Source: Bacteroides sp. UBA1317 (GTDB lineage: Bacteria; Bacteroidota; Bacteroidia; Bacteroidales; Bacteroidaceae). Taken from it: 30,891 bases of DNA. The DNA lies in assembly GCA_002307035.1 (NCBI GenBank), contig DBTL01000012.1:1-30891 (forward strand). Reading direction: 5' to 3'. Of the stretch, positions 17,249 through 23,823 are shown one piece after another. Position 1 is the stretch's first letter, and each line of letters begins with the position of its first letter. Under the pieces are notes generated by a model. It was not told the origin of the DNA. It saw only the letters and a list, made by a program, of their open reading frames with translations, and searched no databases. Both the position numbers and the translations under genes were made by a program.

Positions 17249-17284
17249 AAAGAGAGGTAAAAGTAAAACTATACCTCTCTTTTA
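17249..17284. terminator. Bidirectional terminator between receptor and EamA genes
   Basis: AAAGAGAGGTA (17249-17259) pairs perfectly with TACCTCTCTTT (17272-17282), with a 12-base loop and T residues after the right arm. The A residues before the left arm give a shorter U tract in the minus-strand transcript, so it can serve both converging genes. Confidence 0.8.
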
Positions 17285-17307
17285 ATGTTTATATATATAG
17301 GAAATCA

Positions 17308-18246
17308 TCAATGTTTGGTATCAGTTGGTTGTTTGTTCACAAAAGAAAATAATCTGGTCGATATATTGCCGAGTTTATCTCCCTGTTCGGCAATATATAC
17401 TCCAAAGAGTATAAATACCGATCCGATGATAGCGATATAAGTAATGACTTCATCAATGACAATGGCTGAAGAGATGAGTGTCACGAAAGGTATGATGTAG
17501 ATGTAATTTGTAGTCCGCACTACGCCCAATTGTTTCACTGTTGTATTCCACATGATATAGCAAAGCATGGAAGCTATCAAACCCAGAAAAACAAGGTTGG
17601 CTATCACTATCGGTTGATCCAGGGTAGATATGTGTAGTTGCGAAGGAGAGAAAGCAAGGACAGGTAGCATTGTGATGATGCCGTAAAAGAATACTTTGCG
17701 GGTAATGAATAGCACACTATATTTCCGGTCGAGTCTTTTCAGTATAATGCCATAGCATGCCCACATCAAGGCTGCGGCAACTGTTAGCAAGTCGCCCAGT
17801 GGACTGATTTTGAGTATGAAGTTACCGTTGAATACAACCAACGCTACTCCAATGAGCGCCATACCTGATCCATAAAACAATCGTTTCTTTAGTCGTTCTT
17901 TTCTATCCGTCAGATGTGAGAGAAAGGCGGTGAGTATGGGTGTGGTGCATAGAATCAGCGATACGTTGGAGGCTAGCGTTATTTCCAATGCGTTGTTTTC
18001 TGCAATGAAGTAAAGTGAGCCACCGCACACTCCGGCAGTAAATAATAAGACTTCGTCTCGTAAGTTATTGGCCAATAAGCGTTTCGGGCAGAAAAACCAG
18101 ATGCTGATATAAGCCAGAAGAAAGCGGTAGAGCAAAATTTCTGTGGGTGAGAGCCCGTGTTGCAATAATACTTTGGTTGAAACAAACGTAGTGCCCCAGA
18201 TCGCTACCGTTACTAAGGCCATAATATGATACCAGAAGTTTTTCAT
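17308..18246 (-). CDS. EamA/DMT-superfamily transporter
   Basis: The protein is 312 residues with about ten hydrophobic segments in two halves of five, the EamA (RhaT/PecM-like) arrangement. It starts with the typical AIWGTTFVSTK motif. The second repeat begins near GDLLTVAAALMWACYGIILK. Members of the family export or exchange small metabolites across the inner membrane; the substrate cannot be predicted here. It is divergent from the CvfB-like gene, the two sharing an 86-bp gap with mirrored TATCTTTG elements. Confidence 0.88.
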   Translation of the reverse strand: MKNFWYHIMALVTVAIWGTTFVSTKVLLQHGLSPTEILLYRFLLAYISIWFFCPKRLLANNLRDEVLLFTAGVCGGSLYFIAENNALEITLASNVSLILCTTPILTAFLSHLTDRKERLKKRLFYGSGMALIGVALVVFNGNFILKISPLGDLLTVAAALMWACYGIILKRLDRKYSVLFITRKVFFYGIITMLPVLAFSPSQLHISTLDQPIVIANLVFLGLIASMLCYIMWNTTVKQLGVVRTTNYIYIIPFVTLISSAIVIDEVITYIAIIGSVFILFGVYIAEQGDKLGNISTRLFSFVNKQPTDTKH

Positions 18247-18274
18247 GAATGTGGTTACTTATCCATTTATTTTG

Positions 18275-18282
18275 CAAAGATA
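18275..18282 (-). promoter_or_regulatory. -7 element for the EamA gene
   Basis: TATCTTTG on the minus strand, an exact TAnnTTTG match. It forms the left half of an 11-bp inverted repeat (18273-18283 with 18305-18315) whose right half is the -7 element of the CvfB-like gene. Confidence 0.65.
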
Positions 18283-18305
18283 AGTATAAAAAGACAAGAA
18301 AAAGT

Positions 18306-18313
18306 TATCTTTG
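18306..18313 (+). promoter_or_regulatory. -7 element for the CvfB-like gene
   Basis: TATCTTTG on the plus strand. The expected start near 18320 leaves only about 13 bases of leader before the ATG at 18333. The position expected for its -33 element falls beside the opposite promoter's -7, so the two promoters probably compete for polymerase. Confidence 0.65.
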
Positions 18314-18332
18314 CATTTAAATAAATGAATGT

Positions 18333-19172
18333 ATGAGCATAGAACTAGGCAAATTTAATACGCTGGAGGTTGTTAAGACCGTAGATTTTGGTGTGTATCT
18401 TGACGGTGAACAGGAAGGCGAGATATTATTACCGACCCGTTATGTTCCCGATAATTGTCAGATTGGAGACTTTCTGAATGTTTTTCTATACCTCGACAAT
18501 GAGGAGAGGCTGATTGCTACAACGCTGACTCCATTGGTGCAGGTAGGCGAATTTGCTTGTCTGGAAGTGGCGTGGGTAAATCAGTTTGGTGCTTTCCTTA
18601 ACTGGGGGCTGATGAAAGACCTTTTTGTTCCTTTCAGTGAGCAAAAGATGAAAATGCTAGTGGGGAATAAGTATGTAATACATGCTCATGTTGACGAGGA
18701 GAGCTATCGCATTGTAGCATCAGCCAAGGTAGAACGTTACTTCTCTAAAGAAGAACCCACTTATGAGCCCGATGATGAGGTGAGTATTCTTATTTGGCAG
18801 AAAACAGATTTGGGCTTCAAAGCTATTATAGATAATAAATTTGGCGGATTGCTATATGACAGTGAAATTTTTCAGCCTTTACATACGGGCATGACCCTCA
18901 AAGCCTACGTAAAGCAAGTACGTGAGGATGAAAAGATTGATCTTGTGCTTCAGAAGCCGGGTTTTGAGAAGATAGATGATTTCGCCAAAAGCTTGCTGAA
19001 ATATATTCAAGCGCATGGCGGTAGTGTGGGCGTTAATGATAAAAGTCCGGCAGAAGAAATTTATGATATTTTTCAAGTGAGCAAGAAGACTTTTAAGAAA
19101 GCGGTAGGCGATCTATATAGAAGACGCCTTATCAAATTAACCGATGGTGGCATTGAACTCGTGGTTGCGTGA
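18333..19172 (+). CDS. CvfB-like S1 RNA-binding protein
   Basis: The protein is 279 residues. Several S1-like beta-barrel repeats are visible: TVDFGVYLDGEQEGEILLP (residues ~16-34), WVNQFGAFLNWGLMKDLFVP (~81-100) and DLGFKAIIDNKFGGLLYDSE (~163-182). A C-terminal winged helix follows (EIYDIFQVSKKTFKKAVGDL then RRLIKL). This is the layout of CvfB/YitL, an RNA-binding regulator. A tiny overlapping frame, ATG AAT GTA TGA (18325-18336), runs into the start codon, so translation of the leader could affect initiation. A lipoprotein gene follows after 18 bp. Confidence 0.85.
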   Translation: MSIELGKFNTLEVVKTVDFGVYLDGEQEGEILLPTRYVPDNCQIGDFLNVFLYLDNEERLIATTLTPLVQVGEFACLEVAWVNQFGAFLNWGLMKDLFVPFSEQKMKMLVGNKYVIHAHVDEESYRIVASAKVERYFSKEEPTYEPDDEVSILIWQKTDLGFKAIIDNKFGGLLYDSEIFQPLHTGMTLKAYVKQVREDEKIDLVLQKPGFEKIDDFAKSLLKYIQAHGGSVGVNDKSPAEEIYDIFQVSKKTFKKAVGDLYRRRLIKLTDGGIELVVA

Positions 19173-19190
19173 AATAATACAATAACTAAG

Positions 19191-19493
19191 ATGAAAAAAT
19201 TATCTATTTTATTCTTTTCGTTCTTATTTCTCTTAAGTAGCTGTGTTACAATGAAGAGTGTCGACGATAAAATGATGAAGATAACCGAAGGCATGTCTCA
19301 AAAAGAAGTAACAGAGATCTTTGGCGCTCCTAATTTTAGACGTTTTGATAACGGTAGAGAGGAGTGGGAATATAACACGGCTGTAATCACTGGAACAAAA
19401 ACTTTCTTGATACGCTTCAAATCGGGGCGTGTTGTGGGTATGGACTCCTTCTTTATTCCTAACGAAGAACCTAAGCCGGGAAAGCCCTTATAA
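19191..19493 (+). CDS. SmpA/BamE-like small lipoprotein
   Basis: The 100-residue protein has a lipoprotein signal with lipobox LLSSC (cleavage before C18). The mature part matches the SmpA/OmlA (BamE) fold pattern: KITEGMSQKEVTEIFGAPN followed by a strand-rich EEWEYN...FLIRFKSGRVVG segment. Proteins of this fold are found at the outer membrane, and BamE assists outer-membrane protein assembly; Bacteroidota carry many paralogues, so a role in the BAM complex is not assured. It lies 18 bp after the CvfB-like gene and is followed by a terminator at 19531-19560. Confidence 0.75.
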   Translation: MKKLSILFFSFLFLLSSCVTMKSVDDKMMKITEGMSQKEVTEIFGAPNFRRFDNGREEWEYNTAVITGTKTFLIRFKSGRVVGMDSFFIPNEEPKPGKPL

Positions 19494-19530
19494 GGTAGGG
19501 AAATACCTACGAACGATTAGAGAGAATCAT

Positions 19531-19560
19531 TGGGGTAGGGAATTTTCTTACCCTATTTTT
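19531..19560 (+). terminator. Intrinsic terminator after the SmpA-like gene
   Basis: TAGGG (19536-19540) pairs with CCCTA (19551-19555), extended by G-U pairs, and is followed by TTTTT. A second small hairpin, GTAGG/CCTAC, lies just upstream (19495-19510). The hairpin stands 30 bp before the start of the next gene, so it may attenuate rather than separate. Confidence 0.6.
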
Positions 19561-19590
19561 GTTGCATCGAAATTAGTAAAACAGAAGGAT

Positions 19591-20259
19591 ATGCGTAAGT
19601 TAATAATCAGTTTCAGTCTTTTGCTGGTAGTAGCACTTTCTATCAAAGCTGCTTCACTCCATGGCATTCGTATAGAAAACACGGAGAACCCGGTGATTAT
19701 ATTTGTAGATGGAGAGCAAGTTTCTACTCCTACTATGAGTTGCTTTATTGCTAATCTGAATCCGGGTAATTATCGAATAGAAGTATATGAGGTAGAACCG
19801 ATTGGACGCAATGATCGTGAAAGAAGAGGGGATTTGCTCTATGATAATATAATTTATTTCTCTGGAAATGGGATAAAGAATATCTGCATAGATGGTAATT
19901 ATACTGCATTACCTTCTCCTCCTAGAAAGAAATGGGATGGGATTCATTCAAATGGGGAATTGATGGATAATAACACGTTTAATTGTTTTTTCTCTGCTGT
20001 AAAGGATGCCCCTTTCAAGTCGGATAAGATGAGTTTGATTGAGACTGCGGTGAGAACGAGTGCATTCACATCCAAACAATGTAAGAGATTAATTGACCTG
20101 AATACTTTTGATGATGATAAGATAGAAATGTTGCAGATGCTTTATCCTCGAGTTATTGATAGACAACACTTTTTTATGCTAATTGAGAGTCTAACCTTTA
20201 TTTCGAGTAAGGATAAGATGAATGATTTTATAAAAGAATACAATAATAGATATAACTAA
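19591..20259 (+). CDS. Secreted protein with PEGA-like and DUF4476-like domains
   Basis: The frame is open from 19429, but the ATG at 19591 is chosen: it follows AGAAGGA, lies after the terminator, and opens a signal peptide (MRKLIISFSLLLVVALSIKA). The product is 222 residues. Residues ~30-70 (PVIIFVDGEQVSTPTMSC then NLNPGNYRIEVYE) look like a PEGA-type surface domain. The C-terminal ~95 residues (FNCFFSAVKDAPFKSDKM through DLNTFDDDKIEMLQMLYPRV) match the DUF4476 pattern, a helical domain common in Bacteroidota and of unknown function. It lies 12 bp before the next gene, so the two are probably co-translated. Confidence 0.75.
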   Translation: MRKLIISFSLLLVVALSIKAASLHGIRIENTENPVIIFVDGEQVSTPTMSCFIANLNPGNYRIEVYEVEPIGRNDRERRGDLLYDNIIYFSGNGIKNICIDGNYTALPSPPRKKWDGIHSNGELMDNNTFNCFFSAVKDAPFKSDKMSLIETAVRTSAFTSKQCKRLIDLNTFDDDKIEMLQMLYPRVIDRQHFFMLIESLTFISSKDKMNDFIKEYNNRYN

Positions 20260-20271
20260 AAACTTACAAAG

Positions 20272-21372
20272 ATGAAACGAATGATGATTATTCTATTTGC
20301 CATCGGGATGACTGCCATGAGCAGCACAAGTATGGCCGCAATGAGCACGAGCAGAGTTCGCCAAGAAACCCGTTTTCTTACTGATAAAATGGCGTATGAG
20401 CTAAACTTGAATACCGCTCAATACAATGATGCCTATGAGATCAACTATGATTTCATCTATTCTATTCGTAACACGATGGACAATGTGGTGCGTGGAGAAG
20501 AATGGGCGCTGAATGAATACTATTATTACCTTGACATCCGTAATGATGATCTTCGTTGGGTACTCAATGATTTGCAATACCGTCGTTTTATGCGAACAGA
20601 GTATTTTTATCGTCCTGTTTATGCCAGCACTAATGGGTGGTCTTTCAGAGTCTACATCACTTATAGCAATCATGCCTTGTTTTACTTTGGGCTGCCGACC
20701 CATTATACCACTTACAGGGGGGCACATTTCCGGACACACAACAATAACGTGAGCTTCTATCGCGGGCGTTACCATCATACTGTATACAGAGAATCTCATA
20801 GTGTGAGAGACGGCAAAGTTTATAATAACAATCGTCGCTCTGATTTCGGTAGGGTGAATATTCGTCCCAACTCGAACAGAAGACCTGATGGTAGGGATAA
20901 AATTTATTCTACTCGTCCAAGTAATAACGCTTCATCTACAGATCGTAACACGCGTCCTTCATCTTCCTCAAATGACAAAGGTACCCATAATGTGAATAAT
21001 GGCAATAGTAACAGCCGCCGAGAAACTAATAGTGGAACTATTCGACGCAGTAATCAAGATGTAAAGAAGAATGTTGATAATAGTAATAGAAAAAACATTC
21101 GTTTAGAACCTTCGAACAAAAATCGCAGTAATGCAACGCCTGCTTCTTCAAGTAGCCGCAAAAGCGCAACTCCGGCACGCTCTTCTTCCAATGGAGAGAC
21201 TCGTAGTACTACTGAACGTTCGAGCAGTCGCAACTCAAACAGTAGTAATGCCCGTAGTAATGAACGTACCCGTAGTTCGGCAGCCAGTAAGTCTACTTCA
21301 AATGAGCGTGCGACAAAAGATAAATCATCGGAAAAGGAACGTTCGAGTAGCCACACTCCTTCCACAAGATAA
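20272..21372 (+). CDS. Secreted protein with Ser/Arg/Asn-rich disordered tail
   Basis: I do not recognise this 366-residue protein. It has a signal peptide (residues 1-23, ending SMAA). Residues ~30-110 are helical, with an ELNLNTAQYNDAYEINYDF segment recalling the LTxxQ motifs of Spy/CpxP-type periplasmic proteins. A Tyr/His/Arg-rich stretch follows (~110-185: HYTTYRGAHFRTHNNNVSFY). The last ~180 residues are low-complexity Asn, Ser, Arg and Thr with many RS/SR pairs and strong positive charge, hence probably disordered and able to bind polyanions such as LPS, nucleic acid or peptidoglycan-associated polymers. Other reading frames over the tail give long spurious ORFs. It follows the DUF4476-like gene by 12 bp. 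Confidence 0.7.
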   Translation: MKRMMIILFAIGMTAMSSTSMAAMSTSRVRQETRFLTDKMAYELNLNTAQYNDAYEINYDFIYSIRNTMDNVVRGEEWALNEYYYYLDIRNDDLRWVLNDLQYRRFMRTEYFYRPVYASTNGWSFRVYITYSNHALFYFGLPTHYTTYRGAHFRTHNNNVSFYRGRYHHTVYRESHSVRDGKVYNNNRRSDFGRVNIRPNSNRRPDGRDKIYSTRPSNNASSTDRNTRPSSSSNDKGTHNVNNGNSNSRRETNSGTIRRSNQDVKKNVDNSNRKNIRLEPSNKNRSNATPASSSSRKSATPARSSSNGETRSTTERSSSRNSNSSNARSNERTRSSAASKSTSNERATKDKSSEKERSSSHTPSTR

Positions 21373-21536
21373 TACCATACAAAGTGTGTTGCTTGAACAT
21401 GTTTTTGTCAAGAGAAGATTTGTACTATATTAACTGGTTAGGTATGGGGATGAAGGAAAAAGGTGTTTTTAGGATAACAAGAAGAGAAAAAAGTTTTTTC
21501 ATTACGAGTTATTGTGATAACAAATAAGCAAATGAG

Positions 21537-21599
21537 TGAAGAGAAACCGTCTTCCGACTGAAGAGAACCGTGCAGATGACCCATTTGCACGGTTCTCTT
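21537..21599 (+). other. Strong hairpin with duplicated left arm
   Basis: AAGAGAACCGTGCA (21561-21574) pairs perfectly with TGCACGGTTCTCTT (21586-21599) around an 11-base loop. A near copy of the left arm, TGAAGAGAAACCGT, lies at 21537-21550, 22 bases upstream of TGAAGAGAACCGT (21559-21571), so two left arms can compete for one right arm. There is no good U tract on either strand. It may terminate or stabilise the transcript of the preceding gene. Confidence 0.55.
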
Positions 21600-21623
21600 G
21601 CTTCATCACAAGCGTGCAGACAC

Positions 21624-21654
21624 AAAAAAAGAGAGAAGTCTCAACTTCCCTCTT
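21624..21654 (-). terminator. Intrinsic terminator of the predicted small RNA
   Basis: On the minus strand AAGAGGGAAGT, loop TGAG, ACTTCTCTCTT and then T residues. The stem has 11 pairs including one G-U, and the plus-strand A run at 21624-21630 gives the U tract. Confidence 0.75.
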
Positions 21655-21692
21655 CAACCGTATTTAAATCTGAATATATTTTATGATTACAC
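21624..21692 (-). ncRNA. Predicted small RNA, about 65-70 nt
   Basis: A complete transcription unit without an ORF is visible on the minus strand. A promoter with TTG (21724-21726), a 20-bp spacer and TATCTTTG (21696-21703) is followed by about 35 bases of A/U-rich sequence. An 11-bp stem with a UGAG loop and seven U residues then ends the transcript (21624-21654). The stem is perfect only as minus-strand RNA, where one pair is G-U; the plus-strand copy has an A-C mismatch. No minus-strand gene lies upstream that would need this terminator. It is divergent from the TPR/AraC regulator gene. Target and expression are unknown. Confidence 0.6.
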
Positions 21693-21695
21693 TGA

Positions 21696-21726
21696 CAAAG
21701 ATAATACATTTACTTGCCGAAGTCAA
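21696..21726 (-). promoter_or_regulatory. Promoter of the predicted small RNA
   Basis: Minus strand: TTG (21724-21726), exactly 20 bp, then TATCTTTG (21696-21703). It is among the most complete -33/-7 Bacteroides promoters in the window. The start is expected near 21690. Confidence 0.65.
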
Positions 21727-21746
21727 GTGTTTCTGTTTTTTTTTGC

Positions 21747-21754
21747 TACTTTTG
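21747..21754 (+). promoter_or_regulatory. -7 promoter element of the TPR/AraC regulator
   Basis: TACTTTTG is an exact TAnnTTTG match 25 bp before the ATG at 21779. A clear -33 TTG is missing; the expected position coincides with the -33 of the divergent small RNA promoter. Confidence 0.55.
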
Positions 21755-21778
21755 CCGATAGAATAAAAGCATTTAAGG

Positions 21779-23548
21779 ATGAAGAACGTCTTTCTGTTTC
21801 TTGTTTTTAGTTTGTTATTTATCTTATTCCCTTCACTTCATGCGCAAGATCAAAGTCAAAACTCCGACAACTTGAATGAGCGTATCAGTTATCTGCGTGC
21901 CAAGAAGAATGATGGATATGCACTGAAAGAACTTTCTTTTCTTTATTTGGCAAGGGCTGATTATACAAAAGCTATATCTTTTGCTGAACAGTTGCGTAAG
22001 TTCGGAGAGGTTAATGCTATCGATTATTTCCGTCTTTATTCTTATATCTACTTAGGGCAGGGATTGATGATGAAAGGATACAAGAAACCGGCCAAATTCT
22101 ATCTCAATAAATCATTGCTACTGGCACAAGAGTTAAAGAATGATTCTGCTCTTTGTTCCGTTTACAACGGACTGGGCTTATACTCTTCGAATATAGAAAT
22201 GGATTATTATCGCTCCATCTTTTACTTTTTTAAAGGAATAGAAGTGGCTAGGAAGGGGAATAATGACCAACTGCAATCATTATTGCTCTCTAATCTATCA
22301 GGGATTTATTATCTGATGAATGATACTACCGGGTTAAAGTATGCATTGGAGTGTTATGAGTTGGGACATAAAAGAAGCGATACGTACACCATCATGTCCG
22401 GTGCCATGAATTCAGCCTATATGTATTATCTTAAAGGTAATTATACAGAAGCGTCGAAGTATGCCAAAGAGGCAGAATTCATTATGCTTCGAAATGGTTT
22501 TTATGATCAATCCAATGTGTATAATCTATTGGGCTATATTTCAACTAAACAAGGGGATAATGTGCTTGCACTTAGTTATTTCGAGAAAGCTCTTGAGCTA
22601 CAAAGTCACGCTCAGACATCATCTGTTGTCAATGCATACCTCGGATACTCGAAAGTGTTGATCAACAGAGGAGATTATGACGAAGCCATACCATTGCTTA
22701 AAAAAGGTATTTCTATCTCGAATGATAGAAATAGTAGTACATATAGGCATCTTTTGTACCAGACTCTTTCTAATTGTTACGAACGGAAGCGAGACTATGC
22801 CGGTGCCTTGGAGTATTATAAGAAGTATCGCGTGGAGAAAGATAGTATATTAACCGAAGAGAAAGAGCGTTCTCTGAATGAGCTCAGGATCAAATACGAT
22901 GTAGAAAAACAAGAGAATGAAATAGCTCATAGCAAATTGCGTTTGCTGCAAAACGAAAAGAAGGTTCAGTTTCTTACTTTCGGTTTTCTGTTGATTTTTG
23001 TTGCGCTTGGCTTCACCTATTATCTTTATACTAGGAAGAATCGTCTGTATCTTAAGATTGTGGAACAGAACCAGGATGCGATCAGGCGCGAAGAGAACCT
23101 GCGTTTTGAGATAAGAAGACTTAAGAATGAGGAGCAGAAAGACAAAGTAGATGTCACCGGGAAATATGCGGCATCTTCATTGACCGATGAGAAAACGGTA
23201 GAGCTCTATTACCTACTTAATCAACTGATGTTAGAAAAAAAAGTGTATAAGGACAACTTTATAACGAAAGAAAAGGTTGCTGATATGCTTGGAACTAACC
23301 GCACTTATCTATCTCAAGTAATCAATGAGCAGAGTGGGAAGACCTTTACACACTATATAAATTCGTTCAGAGTGGAAGAAGCTGTTCGTGTTTTGTCCGA
23401 TGCGAATAACAATATACCACTTAAGGCACTTTCTTCTGAACTGGGTTTTAATTCAATCTCCACCTTTTATAATGTCTTTCAATCCGCCGTCGGCATGCCT
23501 CCTTCTTTATATCGTTCCAAGGTTCTTTCCATTCAAAAAGGCAGGTAA
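21779..23548 (+). CDS. Membrane-anchored TPR protein with AraC-type DNA-binding domain
   Basis: The protein is 589 residues: signal/anchor (1-22), a run of TPR-like helix pairs (~45-370, e.g. NVLALSYFEKALELQ and DYAGALEYYKKYR), a coiled-coil-like linker, and a transmembrane helix at ~396-416 (FLTFGFLLIFVALGFTYYLY). A cytoplasmic helical segment leads to an AraC-type helix-turn-helix domain at ~490-585 (KEKVADMLGTNRTYLSQVIN and LKALSSELGFNSISTFYNVF). The TPR part would sense a periplasmic signal and the AraC part would bind DNA while membrane-held. It stands directly upstream of the susC/susD-like genes, 275 bp away on the same strand, and is the natural candidate for their regulator. Confidence 0.85.
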   Translation: MKNVFLFLVFSLLFILFPSLHAQDQSQNSDNLNERISYLRAKKNDGYALKELSFLYLARADYTKAISFAEQLRKFGEVNAIDYFRLYSYIYLGQGLMMKGYKKPAKFYLNKSLLLAQELKNDSALCSVYNGLGLYSSNIEMDYYRSIFYFFKGIEVARKGNNDQLQSLLLSNLSGIYYLMNDTTGLKYALECYELGHKRSDTYTIMSGAMNSAYMYYLKGNYTEASKYAKEAEFIMLRNGFYDQSNVYNLLGYISTKQGDNVLALSYFEKALELQSHAQTSSVVNAYLGYSKVLINRGDYDEAIPLLKKGISISNDRNSSTYRHLLYQTLSNCYERKRDYAGALEYYKKYRVEKDSILTEEKERSLNELRIKYDVEKQENEIAHSKLRLLQNEKKVQFLTFGFLLIFVALGFTYYLYTRKNRLYLKIVEQNQDAIRREENLRFEIRRLKNEEQKDKVDVTGKYAASSLTDEKTVELYYLLNQLMLEKKVYKDNFITKEKVADMLGTNRTYLSQVINEQSGKTFTHYINSFRVEEAVRVLSDANNNIPLKALSSELGFNSISTFYNVFQSAVGMPPSLYRSKVLSIQKGR

Positions 23549-23573
23549 TAGATAATTTCACTATCATATTTAT

Positions 23574-23601
23574 TCCAATAACGACAATTGCCGTTATTGG
23601 A
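23574..23601 (+). terminator. Hairpin after the TPR/AraC regulator
   Basis: TCCAATAACG (23574-23583) pairs perfectly with CGTTATTGGA (23592-23601) across an 8-base loop. It starts 25 bp after the stop codon. The U tract is poor, so its efficiency is uncertain, but it probably separates the regulator from the transport genes. Confidence 0.5.
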
Positions 23602-23668
23602 TACCTATCTCAAAGAGTATTTTAAATCTTTATTCTTTTATTTGCAATCATTAAATCGTGTCTCGGCT

Positions 23669-23722
23669 TTTATTCTAGAATACCATAATGATGGGATTTT
23701 TACTAGGGTAGATTTATTCTAG
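23669..23722. repeat. Direct repeats in front of susC, possible activator sites
   Basis: TTTATTCTAG occurs at 23669-23678 and again at 23713-23722, 44 bp apart. The first copy extends into the perfect palindrome TATTCTAGAATA (23671-23682); the second runs into the predicted -7 element. Paired direct repeats near a promoter are typical of AraC-type sites. Confidence 0.45.
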
Positions 23723-23727
23723 CTTTG
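23720..23727 (+). promoter_or_regulatory. -7 promoter element of the susC/susD/thioredoxin operon
   Basis: TAGCTTTG matches TAnnTTTG. No TTG lies at -33, only TTTT near 23697-23700, which fits a promoter that depends on an activator. The leader would be about 90 bases. Confidence 0.45.
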
Positions 23728-23823
23728 AATGCTAAAATAAAACGCTGTAATTTCAATTAGGAATGAATGAGTAGAAGGTTTTTTGTTTTAAGTATGATTA
23801 CTAACAGTAAATGGTAAGTTGAT

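Larger units (their letters stand above)
21373..21778. other. Intergenic region with hairpins and a predicted small RNA
   Basis: About 400 bases without a protein gene. It contains GAAAAAAGTTTTTTC (21486-21500), a GTTAT/ATAAC hairpin (21508-21521), a 14-bp hairpin with a duplicated left arm (21537-21599), a minus-strand terminator, and two divergent promoters. Short frames here have no convincing coding character. Confidence 0.6.

Noticed and set aside
19429..19590. N-terminal extension of the DUF4476-like protein
   Set aside because: It overlaps the end of the SmpA-like gene and crosses a terminator hairpin; the signal peptide starts at the ATG at 19591, which has its own ribosome-binding site.
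21054..21433. Open frames on both strands over the Ser/Arg-rich tail
   Set aside because: They are shadows of low-complexity coding sequence: one is a Leu/Glu/Arg-rich mirror frame, and the other lacks a start signal and protein-like composition.
21508..21521. GTTATTGTGATAAC as a CRP-type site
   Set aside because: The arms are short, no promoter stands at the right distance, and no such regulator is in the window.
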